Assembly: GCA_964012875.1 (NCBI GenBank)
Contig: CAXGUU010000021.1
Coordinates: forward strand, 1 to 20,158
DNA length: 20,158 nucleotides
Reading direction: 5' to 3'
From: CAXGUU01 sp964012875
GTDB taxonomy: Bacteria > Pseudomonadota > Gammaproteobacteria > Ga0077536
Below the pieces are notes generated by a model, which did not search any database, was not told the DNA's origin, and was given only the letters and a program-made list of their open reading frames with translations. A program made the translations under genes and the position numbers. Shown here in pieces: positions 1-7,783 of this stretch. Each line of letters starts with the position of its first letter. Positions within the stretch are counted from its first letter, which is position 1.

Positions 1-2
1 CC

Positions 3-83
3 ACCTCGCTGAAGCATGTCGTCACGCAGGCGGTGACCCGCGACGCGCGTGGGACGAGATCTGGCATTTATGCCAGTCAATGA
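3..83 (+). CDS. possible C-terminal tail of an upstream gene (partial)
   Basis: One forward frame is open from the window edge to a TGA at 81-83, giving about 26 residues ending in GIYASQ. Most of its early codons end in G or C, as in the real genes of this window, while the other open frame here does not show this bias. That is the only evidence for coding. The fragment is too short to identify a family. If real, the gene runs towards the minus-strand amidohydrolase and ends 43 nt short of that gene's stop codon. Confidence 0.25.
   Translation, partial: TSLKHVVTQAVTRDARGTRSGIYASQ
61..76. repeat. short perfect inverted repeat
   Basis: CTGGCA, four bases TTTA, then TGCCAG make a perfect 6-bp stem with a 4-base loop. 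It lies at the end of the possible partial gene, between two converging genes. No T-run follows on either strand, so it is not a convincing intrinsic terminator. It may be chance. Confidence 0.3.
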
Positions 84-126
84 GGCCCGGCGCCAACAAT
101 CTCCACTGGAGTCTGTGAGTAGCCCG

Positions 127-1539
127 CTAGGTTCGTTGTCGCCCGTGCTGCCGCCACAGCTGTAAAAATTCACGACGGGTTCGCGGGCCATAAGTTTCGA
201 AATGTGCAGTGGGTTCTCCACGATAGGCCTCACGCGCGGCGCTGAGGGCATCATCACCGCTGATTGACCGATGCGCCTGCGGATCAATGCCGTAGACACG
301 TGCGGCGTTCAGGCCGAGTAACGCCGCACGTTGCGCTGCATCAAGCTCCGGGTAACCAAATCGTTCCTGAAATTCCGGCGCAATGCGGAACGCGCGAAGC
401 GCCTGTATCTGGTCCTGGGGCGATCCGTACCAGACGGAGTCCGAACCATAGAGTACATTGCGGGGGCCAAGATGCTTCAACAACTTGCCGACACAATGCG
501 CAGCTTCTTCCGGGTTGCGCATCAACATGCGCCAGGTAGATCCAAGTTCAGCGTAGACGTTGCTGTGTTGTCCAAGTCCGGCGCGTTCAACGCTGGCGAT
601 CAATTCGTCCACGCCATCCCTGCGCCCGGGCCGATAAGGGCCTTCAGGCGATCCGGGCACATAACCGGCGTGGTACACCAGAAAATTCACGTCCGGGTAC
701 TGCCGCGCAACCACGCCGATATCTACACAGGTGGAGTGTTTGTAAGAGCGTCGACCGAAAGGAATACCCTTGTGTACGCAAATAGTCTTGATGCCAAGGG
801 CTCGTGCGCGCTCGATCATTGCGAGCCCTGCGTCTTCGAATAGATAAAAACCGCGTCCGTCGGGGCCCCATTGTGTGTAGCATTTCCACGCACAAACGTG
901 CCAGCGACCTGACAGCTCTGCCATCGCCTCAACGTCGCCCGCCTGGTTGGGATTAACGCGTCCATGGATCATAAGCCGGCGAGTACCCTGAAGTTGCTCC
1001 ACCAATTCGCGCGTGGCGGCAGCCTCGGCGACGGTCAGGGGCTCATCATCACGACGGCTGGGAATGAACGACAACACCATGACGTCGGTGTCGCTGTCGA
1101 AAAAGATATCCTTGATGAAACTGTCTGCACCGATACAGCGCATGTAGTCGCGGTCCAGTGCTGCATGCTGTTCGCCGCAGCGAGGTTTCAGGGTTTGCGC
1201 CAGTGACGGCGGCACAACGTAATGGCCCTGAACGTCGAAAATGAACTCGTTACCGCCAATTTCGCTTTGCGCAAGCGCTGGCTCGAGCGGCGCATCGTGA
1301 CTCACCGCAAAAAAACCGCCGTCGCGACCTGCGGCGGCATTGACTTTATTGAACGCCGCGAGCGTGGTGGCTACCGCGGCTGCCGTCTGCACAAACGTCC
1401 TACGCGGCATCCCTATGCGCCTTGCCGCCTTTGCGAGCTCAGCGCGCGCGGACTCATTGGCGACGATATTAATCGGTTCAAGCGGTCGCGGAACGAATTC
1501 GCCATTACTGGTTGAATCGATCTTTATCGGTAACTTCAC
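127..1539 (-). CDS. Tat-exported amidohydrolase-family (amidohydrolase_2) protein
   Basis: This 470-residue protein looks like a TIM-barrel metal-dependent hydrolase of the amidohydrolase_2 type. A twin-arginine signal is visible: RRTFV at residues 46-50, then an Ala-rich hydrophobic stretch ending near NAAA (about 67-70). It is probably exported folded to the periplasm. Candidate metal ligands are H106 in DVQGH, H256 in HKG, H290 in YHAGY and D367 in YGSD. The usual first motif is DxHxH, and here the first His is Gln (Q104), so metal binding may differ. The region before the twin arginine is unusually long (about 45 residues), so the true start could be further in, for example Met44 directly before PRRTF. 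The gene is transcribed away from the squalene synthase gene across 128 nt. The substrate cannot be read from the sequence, and no link to hopanoids is shown beyond adjacency. Confidence 0.85.
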   Translation of the reverse strand: MKLPIKIDSTSNGEFVPRPLEPINIVANESARAELAKAARRIGMPRRTFVQTAAAVATTLAAFNKVNAAAGRDGGFFAVSHDAPLEPALAQSEIGGNEFIFDVQGHYVVPPSLAQTLKPRCGEQHAALDRDYMRCIGADSFIKDIFFDSDTDVMVLSFIPSRRDDEPLTVAEAAATRELVEQLQGTRRLMIHGRVNPNQAGDVEAMAELSGRWHVCAWKCYTQWGPDGRGFYLFEDAGLAMIERARALGIKTICVHKGIPFGRRSYKHSTCVDIGVVARQYPDVNFLVYHAGYVPGSPEGPYRPGRRDGVDELIASVERAGLGQHSNVYAELGSTWRMLMRNPEEAAHCVGKLLKHLGPRNVLYGSDSVWYGSPQDQIQALRAFRIAPEFQERFGYPELDAAQRAALLGLNAARVYGIDPQAHRSISGDDALSAAREAYRGEPTAHFETYGPRTRREFLQLWRQHGRQRT

Positions 1540-1603
1540 GCTTTACCCCGATTTTTTCCCGAGCGGCATCCGAGCATAGGCTAAAGCATACCCTCGCTGG
1601 TGG

Positions 1604-1632
1604 CTGCGACAGTGGTCAGTGCCGTGTAATAT
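1604..1632 (+). promoter_or_regulatory. weak candidate sigma70-like promoter for the squalene synthase run
   Basis: The 128-nt region between the divergent amidohydrolase and squalene synthase genes holds TAATAT at 1627-1632 as a possible -10, about 36 nt before the ATG at 1668. The best -35 candidate at normal spacing, CTGCGA at 1604-1609, matches only three of six consensus bases. The position is sensible but the match is poor. No clear ribosome binding site precedes the ATG. Confidence 0.25.
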
Positions 1633-1667
1633 CCCGGTCCAGTACAAAACCCGCTCAAGCGCACCCT

Positions 1668-2750
1668 ATGAGCTCGCCGCCAAGCAAGCACGACGAAGCC
1701 TTTCAAAACCGCATATTACAAGGCGTTTCCCGCACGTTTGCGCTGACCATTCCGCAATTGCCACCAGCGTTGTTCCGTGCAGTAGCAAACGCCTATCTGC
1801 TGTGTCGCATCGCCGATACCATTGAAGACGATGCCGATCTGCCTTTCGACGACAAGCAGCGATTCTCACAACAGTTCATAGCTATTGTTGAGGGCGACGA
1901 ACCGGCATCACCATTCGCCTCGGAGCTGGCGCCACGGCTGGCCGCCCATGCGACAGCGGCCGAACGCGAATTGATCCGCGAAACAGAATCCGTCATTCGC
2001 ATCACTCATGACCTCAATAAAGCCGAGCGCGCGGCCATGGCGCGCTGCGTCCGTATTATGGCTGAAGGCATGGTCTTCTATCAGGGTCAAGAAACCCTCG
2101 ACGGCGTTGACGACCAGAACGCAATGGATCGTTACTGCTATTACGTCGCTGGCGTCGTCGGAGAAATGCTGACCACGCTCTTTTGCGAATATCTGCCGGC
2201 GCTTAAGAAACGGGAGACTGAAATGATGCATCTCGCCGTATCTTTCGGTCAGGGTTTGCAGATGACAAATATCCTCAAGGATATCTGGGACGACCGCGAG
2301 CGCGGCGCGTGCTGGTTGCCGCGGGATATTTTCGCGCACGAGGGCGTAACCTTGAGCGACGTTGCACCGGGACAAGGTGGCGCGGGCTTCGAGCGTGCGC
2401 TCGGGCAGTTGATCGCGACTGCGCACGGCCATATAAAAAACGCGCTGGGGTATACGCTGATCATCCCGTCCAGCGAACCCGGCATTCGAAAGTTCTGCCT
2501 GTGGGCGCTCGGCATGGCCGTGCTGACACTCCGTAAACTGAACAATCATCGCGGTTTCAGCCATGCTCAGGATGTCAAGATCTCCCGCAATGCCGTAAAA
2601 GCGACGGTCCTGGCGTCGAGCGCCTGTGTCCGTCTCGATACCGGACTGAAGGGCTTGTTCAGCATCGCGTCAATAGGTTTGCCGCGACGCGACATCATCA
2701 CCCCGATAGACAGCATCGCCGATATCGCCGGAAACCGCCTGCCCTCCTAG
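1668..2750 (+). CDS. sqs: squalene synthase (squalene/phytoene synthase family)
   Basis: This 360-residue enzyme should condense two farnesyl diphosphates head-to-head to presqualene diphosphate and then squalene, the hopanoid precursor. The first Asp-rich motif is ADTIEDD (residues 49-55). The second is NILKDIWDDR (201-210), followed by RGACWLP, typical of the family. SRTFAL (21-26) and YCYYVAGVVG (156-165) also match. At 360 residues it is longer than HpnC or HpnD (roughly 280-290), so it resembles one-enzyme squalene synthases more than half of the HpnC/D/E route. No HpnE-like oxidoreductase is nearby. The frame is open upstream to 1512, but the extra residues look non-coding and family similarity starts just after the ATG at 1668. 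It heads the first hopanoid run, with hpnG 17 nt downstream. Whether it completes the NADPH-dependent second step is not provable here. Confidence 0.9.
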   Translation: MSSPPSKHDEAFQNRILQGVSRTFALTIPQLPPALFRAVANAYLLCRIADTIEDDADLPFDDKQRFSQQFIAIVEGDEPASPFASELAPRLAAHATAAERELIRETESVIRITHDLNKAERAAMARCVRIMAEGMVFYQGQETLDGVDDQNAMDRYCYYVAGVVGEMLTTLFCEYLPALKKRETEMMHLAVSFGQGLQMTNILKDIWDDRERGACWLPRDIFAHEGVTLSDVAPGQGGAGFERALGQLIATAHGHIKNALGYTLIIPSSEPGIRKFCLWALGMAVLTLRKLNNHRGFSHAQDVKISRNAVKATVLASSACVRLDTGLKGLFSIASIGLPRRDIITPIDSIADIAGNRLPS

Positions 2751-2767
2751 CGGGGTAAGCACAAGCC

Positions 2768-3451
2768 ATGCAGATCGGAATCATCGCGGCGATGAAAACC
2801 GAAGGTGCGACATTAGGCGCCGCCGGCGGCAAGCTTTGGGCCGGCACAACCTACACGCTGCGGGTCTCCGGACCAGGGCAGACGAATGCTCGTCACGCTG
2901 CTCAGCTTTTGCTCCGCGACGGTTGCGATGCACTGCTGTGCTGGGGTGTAGCGGGTGCTTTGAATCCACGCCTCGGAGCCGGCACTCTGGTTCTTGCCGA
3001 ATCGATTGCGACAGAGCAAGCGGGCAATTTCAATTGTGACAGAGCACTGAATAACACCCTGTTCGGGCGACTCCAGGCAGCTCCAACGCTACATCGCGGG
3101 CGGGTGTTGTCGCTGGAAACTCCCTTGATGAGGACCGGAGACAAAAAGGCGGCAGGTACTCGTATGAACGCGATCGCCATTGATATGGAGTCCGCAGCGG
3201 TGGCCCGAACCGCTCAGGCATCAGGCGTCGGGTTTGCCGCCGTGCGCGCGATCAGCGACGAAGTCGATTTCGATGTGCCTGCCGCCGCACTTGCCGGGCT
3301 CAACGACGACGGCTCGACCAGCGCGGCCGCGGTACTGACAGCGCTATGCAAACAGCCCCGTGAGTTCCGGGCGCTGCTGGCACTGGCACGTCGCTTTCAG
3401 CGCGCGGAAAAATCGTTACGACAGGCGGCCCGCTGGCTGCAAGACACATGA
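2768..3451 (+). CDS. hpnG: hopanoid-associated phosphorylase HpnG (adenosylhopane nucleosidase type)
   Basis: This 227-residue protein belongs to the nucleoside phosphorylase/MTA-SAH nucleosidase fold. In hopanoid producers HpnG removes adenine from adenosylhopane to give the ribosyl side chain. Visible features are the N-terminal IGIIAAMKTE, the Gly-rich CWGVAGAL (58-65), IDMESAAVA (138-146) with the ribose-binding Met-Glu, and AISDE (161-165) with the likely catalytic Asp164. This is the order seen in MTA/SAH nucleosidases. The assignment to HpnG rather than housekeeping nucleosidase rests on context: it lies between squalene synthase and hpnN, and HpnH, which makes its substrate, is encoded at 15418. 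A GGGGTAAG stretch before the ATG may be the ribosome binding site. Its stop overlaps the hpnN start by 4 nt (ATGA). Confidence 0.88.
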   Translation: MQIGIIAAMKTEGATLGAAGGKLWAGTTYTLRVSGPGQTNARHAAQLLLRDGCDALLCWGVAGALNPRLGAGTLVLAESIATEQAGNFNCDRALNNTLFGRLQAAPTLHRGRVLSLETPLMRTGDKKAAGTRMNAIAIDMESAAVARTAQASGVGFAAVRAISDEVDFDVPAAALAGLNDDGSTSAAAVLTALCKQPREFRALLALARRFQRAEKSLRQAARWLQDT

Positions 3452-6039
3452 CGGAATTGACTTTCGGAAACAGCGCGATGCTGGCCAGACTGGAGCGCGT
3501 CGTCGCGTTCAGCGTAGGCCGTGCAGGACTGGTGATCACCCTTGCGCTGGTATTGGCGGTCGCAGGCGGCGTTTACACCGCAAGGAACATCGGCATCAGT
3601 ACTGATACAGCTGAAATGCTGTCACCAACGTTGGACTGGCGCATAGCCTACGATGAATTCAAACGCGAATTCCCCTATTTCTCCGATACCATCGTCGTCG
3701 TAGTCAACGCTGCGACACCCGAGCTTGCGCGCGAGACCGCAAGCGCAATAGCTGCGAAAGCTCAGACGAGCCCGCACTTCGAAGCTGTTTTCAACCCGCT
3801 TGACTCGCCATTCCTCAAGCGTAATCAACTGCTTTACCTGGCGATCGATGATCTCGAATCACTGACCAACGACATCGCCGGCAGTCAGGCGATCCTCGGC
3901 TCTCTCGCGGCCGAACCGAGTCTGGTCAAATTGCTCGATCTGCTCAATCAGATCATGACGCACGACGACGCGACGCCCGATTCTGGCAGGTTCGTGGATA
4001 CCATCGCTCAGGCCATCGGCGAAGTCTTGAACGGCCACGATGTGCCTATGTCGTGGCAGAACCTGATGCGTTCGGAGGCAGTGGATGGAGCTGAGCGACT
4101 GGTGTTCACCGTCACGCCAAAGCTCGATTACGCGGAGATCCTGCCAGCCAAACCGGCAATGGACGCGCTGCACAGCTACATCGCCGAACTTGATCGCAAC
4201 TCAAGCGTCACCGTGCGCCTGACCGGCGCTGCGGCGCTGGCACATGACGAACTTTCAGCGGTAATCCGTGGCGCCGAACAAGCAGCTATTCTTGCTTTGA
4301 CCATGGTCGCCGCCTGCCTGATAGTCGGCCTCCGATCCGGCAGCCTGGTCGTCGCGACTCTGCTCACTTTGTGCACGGGTCTCGTACTCACTGCATCCGC
4401 TGCGTGTTTACTGGTTGGCAAACTGAACATGATCTCTGTTGCGTTTGCGGTGCTGTATGTGGGACTGGGGGTCGACTTCGCGATTCATGTGGGGCTTCGC
4501 TATCGCGAGTTGTGTGGAGAGCTATCAAAAACCCGGGCCGTCATTTATGCAACATCGCATATCGGCGAGTCGATTCTGCTTTGCGCCATCACCACTGCAA
4601 TCGCATTTTTTGCATTCATCCCGACCGAGTATCGCGGCGTCGCTGAACTGGGCCTTATTTCAGGTGTGGGTATGCTGATTGCGCTTGCAACCACATTTAC
4701 GCTGTTGCCAGCGCTACTCAGTCGTCTGCCGCCACCACGCGCGGCCAGGCCCGCATCGGCGTATAAGCCCGGCTCAGGAAAGCGAATCCCCGCTGGTACG
4801 ATCCTGACCGCCACGACGCTCCTCACGGCTGCGGCCGCGTTGACCTTACCGGGAACTCAATTCGATCTGAATCCACTGCATCTCAACGACCAGGGCGCTG
4901 AATCGGTGCTCACCCTGCGTGCGCTGGCAGAAGATGGCGAACAGCCTCTGCATACCGTTTCGGTCCTTACGCGCGACCCTGATGCTGGCCGACAGCTTGC
5001 AGAGGCGCTGGAATCCAACGACCGGGTCGCTTCGGTGACGACAATCGATGACCTGGTACCACGTGCGCAGGCCGAAAAGCTGCAAATGATTGACGACCTC
5101 TACTGGGCGCTGGGCGGGCCGATAGCGGCCGGAGTCCGCAACCCTGTCGACGAAACGGCAGCCTCCGAGGCGCTCGCCCATCTGAAATCCACGTTGCTGG
5201 GAGATCGTGCAACAACCCCCCTTTTATCTTACGTTGCCAGGCTTCAGAGCGAGCTTCGCACAGGCTCGGCCGAGGATCGTGCGGCCTTGCTGGCGAGCCT
5301 CGATACGAAGTTACTGAAGAATTTTCTGCCGCAGATTGAGCAACTCAATCGTGCGCTCGAACCGCAGTCTTTTGACCACAGCGAACTGCCACAAGACCTC
5401 GCGCAGCGGTGGCGCAGCGCCGACGGGTACAGTCGAATCGAGATTCAGCCGGGTCTTGATCTTGAGGACAACACCGAACTGGTCGCGTTCGTTGAAACTG
5501 TCCGCGGCCGCGCCGGTAGCACACTGACTGGCACGCCGGTGATCAATCTCGAGGCCAGCAGAGCGGTCATTAATGCCTTTGCGCAGGCCTTTATCACCGC
5601 CGGGATTTTGATCAGCATGGTGTTGTGGTTCGTGCTGCGAAAACCTGCTGAAGTCATGATTTGTCTGGTCCCGCTACTGCTTGCAGGTCTGTTTACGACC
5701 GCAATCTGTGTCACCGCGGGCATCGCGTTCAACTTCGCGAACATCATTGCGCTGCCGTTACTGCTTGGTATCGGGGTCGACAGCGCCTTGCATATTGTCC
5801 ACCGCTACAAGCATCCGGGCGACGACCGGCGACCGCTGCTACGTTCAAGTACCGCTCGCGCCGTGCTGTTCAGCGCTTTGACGACCGCTGCGAGTTTCGG
5901 CAACCTCGCCATTTCACCGCACGACGGTACCGCCAGCATGGGCGTGATGCTGAGCGTCGGGCTCGCGATGACGCTGATCTGCATGCTGGTCGTGTTACCA
6001 GCACTGCTTGATCGATTCATTGACGTGGAAGAAGTTTAG
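3448..6039 (+). CDS. hpnN: hopanoid transporter HpnN (RND/MMPL superfamily)
   Basis: This 863-residue inner-membrane protein has the duplicated RND layout. There is one membrane segment near residues 27-47, a large periplasmic domain to about 270, a bundle of segments at about 270-425, a second periplasmic domain, and a second bundle at about 705-855. The matching motifs GVDFAIH (from about residue 341) and GVDSALH (from about 775) carry the conserved Asp expected in the proton-relay helix of each half. HpnN in alphaproteobacteria is needed to move hopanoids to the outer membrane. No separate adaptor or outer-membrane channel is encoded beside it, as is usual for HpnN. Its ATG overlaps the hpnG stop by 4 nt, and its TAG shares one base with the GTG start of the next gene. 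Tight coupling implies coordinated synthesis with its neighbours. Confidence 0.92.
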   Translation: MTELTFGNSAMLARLERVVAFSVGRAGLVITLALVLAVAGGVYTARNIGISTDTAEMLSPTLDWRIAYDEFKREFPYFSDTIVVVVNAATPELARETASAIAAKAQTSPHFEAVFNPLDSPFLKRNQLLYLAIDDLESLTNDIAGSQAILGSLAAEPSLVKLLDLLNQIMTHDDATPDSGRFVDTIAQAIGEVLNGHDVPMSWQNLMRSEAVDGAERLVFTVTPKLDYAEILPAKPAMDALHSYIAELDRNSSVTVRLTGAAALAHDELSAVIRGAEQAAILALTMVAACLIVGLRSGSLVVATLLTLCTGLVLTASAACLLVGKLNMISVAFAVLYVGLGVDFAIHVGLRYRELCGELSKTRAVIYATSHIGESILLCAITTAIAFFAFIPTEYRGVAELGLISGVGMLIALATTFTLLPALLSRLPPPRAARPASAYKPGSGKRIPAGTILTATTLLTAAAALTLPGTQFDLNPLHLNDQGAESVLTLRALAEDGEQPLHTVSVLTRDPDAGRQLAEALESNDRVASVTTIDDLVPRAQAEKLQMIDDLYWALGGPIAAGVRNPVDETAASEALAHLKSTLLGDRATTPLLSYVARLQSELRTGSAEDRAALLASLDTKLLKNFLPQIEQLNRALEPQSFDHSELPQDLAQRWRSADGYSRIEIQPGLDLEDNTELVAFVETVRGRAGSTLTGTPVINLEASRAVINAFAQAFITAGILISMVLWFVLRKPAEVMICLVPLLLAGLFTTAICVTAGIAFNFANIIALPLLLGIGVDSALHIVHRYKHPGDDRRPLLRSSTARAVLFSALTTAASFGNLAISPHDGTASMGVMLSVGLAMTLICMLVVLPALLDRFIDVEEV

Positions 6040-6695
6040 TGACTGCACCAGAACACGAACCGCAAACTGAGCTCACGTCGCGCATTCAATCCCACGACAA
6101 ACCCTGGGACGCACGCGCGGCTGCCTGGCTGATTCGACCATTCATCGGTTCCAGCGTCGTGATGCCAAATCACTTCACTGCCTTACGACTGGTCGTGGGC
6201 CTGGCCGGGGCATGGTTCTTCGCCAGCGGCACCCATGCCACGCTCGCATCGTGGCTGATTGTGCTCTCCAATTTTCTCGATCACACAGACGGCGAACTCG
6301 CCCGCCTGGGTGGTAAATCAAGCCGGTTCGGGCATTTTTTCGATCTGGCGTCGGACGCGTTGGTTACGATAGGCATGTTCCTTGGCATCGGGATCGGCCT
6401 GTCGCACGGCGAGCTCGGGCATTGGGCAAGCGCCATGGGTCTGCTGGCTGGCCTTGCGGTCGCGCTGATTTTTCAATTGCGCAACCAGATGGAAAATGCG
6501 CACGGAAAAACGGTCACACAACAACCGCAGTGGGCGGGATTTGAAGCCGAAGATGTGCTGTATTTGATCCCCCTCGTGACTTTGAGCGGCGGCCTGGAGT
6601 GGTTTCTGTATGCCGCGGCCGTTGGCGCGCCGGCGGCGTCGATGATCGTCTTACGCGACTATCGCAGAGTCATGGCGAGGTCTGGCAACGACTGA
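6039..6695 (+). CDS. CDP-alcohol phosphatidyltransferase family protein
   Basis: This 218-residue multi-pass membrane protein transfers a phospho- or phosphono-group from a CMP-activated donor to an alcohol, or a phosphatidyl group from a CDP-lipid. The full family signature is present: D81, D84, G85, A88, R89, G98, D102 and D106 in the pattern DxxDGxxARx8GxxxDxxxD. These Asp residues bind the two metals and the last is the likely general base. Hydrophobic segments at about 40-80, 108-155 and 170-205 suggest around six membrane helices. The GTG start shares a base with the hpnN stop, and the TGA shares a base with the hpnA start, so it sits inside a coupled hopanoid unit. Housekeeping members (PgsA, PssA) are rarely placed so. 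The downstream AEP and nucleotidyltransferase genes make CMP-AEP a candidate donor. The acceptor could be diacylglycerol or a hopanoid polyol; neither is proven. Confidence 0.9.
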   Translation: MTAPEHEPQTELTSRIQSHDKPWDARAAAWLIRPFIGSSVVMPNHFTALRLVVGLAGAWFFASGTHATLASWLIVLSNFLDHTDGELARLGGKSSRFGHFFDLASDALVTIGMFLGIGIGLSHGELGHWASAMGLLAGLAVALIFQLRNQMENAHGKTVTQQPQWAGFEAEDVLYLIPLVTLSGGLEWFLYAAAVGAPAASMIVLRDYRRVMARSGND

Positions 6696-7690
6696 TGACG
6701 ACACTGGTAACAGGCGCGAGCGGATTTTTAGGCAGCGCCGTGGTGCGCCTGCTGCTCGACCGGGGCGATGCTGTCAGGGTACTGACGCGGGAGCACAGTG
6801 ATCGCGCGAATCTCGAAGGGCTTGATGTTGAGATTACGTACGGCGATCTTCGCGATGCCGATTCTCTGGCCCGGGCCTGTGCGGGCGCTAAATACCTTTT
6901 CCACGTCGCCGCCGATTACCGTTTGTGGGTTCGCGACCCGCAGATTTTGTACGACAGCAATGTCGAAGGTACGCGAAAGCTTATGACAGCAGCGCTGAAT
7001 GCACAGTGCGAACGCATCGTTTACACCAGTAGTGTCGCGACCCTCGGTGTTTTCAGCGACGGCCGTTCGGCCGATGAGGACACACCCGTGAGCCTGGACA
7101 ACATGATCGGACACTATAAGCGGTCGAAGTACCTCGCGGAGCGGGTTGTTGACGAACTGGTCGCCGACCATGGTCTGCCGGCCGTCATTGTCAATCCATC
7201 CACTCCAATCGGGCCTAGGGACATCAAGCCAACGCCAACGGGCCGGATTGTTCGGGATGCCGCACTTGGACGGATTCCGGCTTTCGTTGATACCGGCCTC
7301 AACGTGGCGCATGCTGATGACGTTGCCAATGGCCATCTGCTGGCGTTCGATCGCGGTCAGATCGGCCGGCGTTATATTCTCGGCGGCGACAACATGAGCC
7401 TGCGCGAGATTCTGTCCGTGGTCGCTCGCTGGCGCGGCAGACCGGCACCCAAGGTCCGGCTGCCAAGGCAGGCCGTATACCCGGTCGCCTGGATTTCGGA
7501 ATTGTGGGCCGCCCTGACCAATGGCCCCGAGCCCCAGGCAACGATCGATGGGCTTCGCATGGCGGCAAAAAAGATGTTCTTCGACAGTACACGCGCACAG
7601 ACCGAACTGGATTACCGGACGCGACCGGCCGCAGAGGCGATCACTGACGCGCTTGAATGGTTTAAGGCACACGGCATTCTGGACCACTGA
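6695..7690 (+). CDS. hpnA: hopanoid-associated NAD(P)-dependent sugar epimerase HpnA
   Basis: This 331-residue protein is an extended short-chain dehydrogenase/reductase. The Rossmann motif TGASGFLG is at residues 6-13. The catalytic set is TSS at 111-113 and Y141-x3-K145 in YKRSK. NPSTPIGPRD follows at the place where such epimerases contact substrate. Length and N-terminal sequence fit the HpnA group found in many hopanoid clusters, whose exact reaction on the ribosyl-hopane side chain is, as far as I know, not settled. The start at 6695 is chosen because the ATG overlaps the previous stop (TGATG) and puts the Rossmann motif right at the N-terminus; the longer open frame from 6599 would overlap the phosphatidyltransferase by 97 nt. 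It closes the tightly overlapped first run; the next gene starts 93 nt later. Confidence 0.9.
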   Translation: MTTLVTGASGFLGSAVVRLLLDRGDAVRVLTREHSDRANLEGLDVEITYGDLRDADSLARACAGAKYLFHVAADYRLWVRDPQILYDSNVEGTRKLMTAALNAQCERIVYTSSVATLGVFSDGRSADEDTPVSLDNMIGHYKRSKYLAERVVDELVADHGLPAVIVNPSTPIGPRDIKPTPTGRIVRDAALGRIPAFVDTGLNVAHADDVANGHLLAFDRGQIGRRYILGGDNMSLREILSVVARWRGRPAPKVRLPRQAVYPVAWISELWAALTNGPEPQATIDGLRMAAKKMFFDSTRAQTELDYRTRPAAEAITDALEWFKAHGILDH

Positions 7691-7783
7691 TACAAGCAGC
7701 CTCTTCAGCCGGGCACGCCGCCGACCGACGATAAAGCGAGCCTCCATTGCCCACGCCTAGGGCGATGTCGATGGCAACTCTGA
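7691..7783. other. 93-nt junction between the hopanoid run and the phosphonate block
   Basis: This is the largest gap within the first + strand run, where earlier genes overlap by 1-4 nt or lie 17 nt apart. I see no strong hairpin with a T-run, no clear promoter and no repeat. It could be plain spacer, a processing site or the seam where two gene sets were joined. Confidence 0.4.

Noticed and set aside
331..843. 170-codon open frame on the plus strand
   Set aside because: It is antisense to the amidohydrolase, which has a Tat signal and metal-ligand motifs in the correct order.
1512..1667. 52-codon N-terminal extension of the squalene synthase frame
   Set aside because: The extension overlaps the start of the divergent amidohydrolase and would cover the whole shared promoter region. 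Family similarity begins just after the ATG at 1668.
1908..2564. 218-codon open frame on the minus strand
   Set aside because: It is antisense to the squalene synthase gene with both Asp-rich motifs intact; treated as a shadow.
6599..6694. 32-codon N-terminal extension of hpnA
   Set aside because: It would lie inside the phosphatidyltransferase gene. The ATG at 6695 gives the Rossmann motif at the expected position and a TGATG overlap.
6728..7747. 339-codon open frame on the minus strand
   Set aside because: It lies antisense to hpnA, whose Rossmann and YxxxK motifs are clear. The antisense product has no recognisable motifs and is an effect of high-GC codon use.
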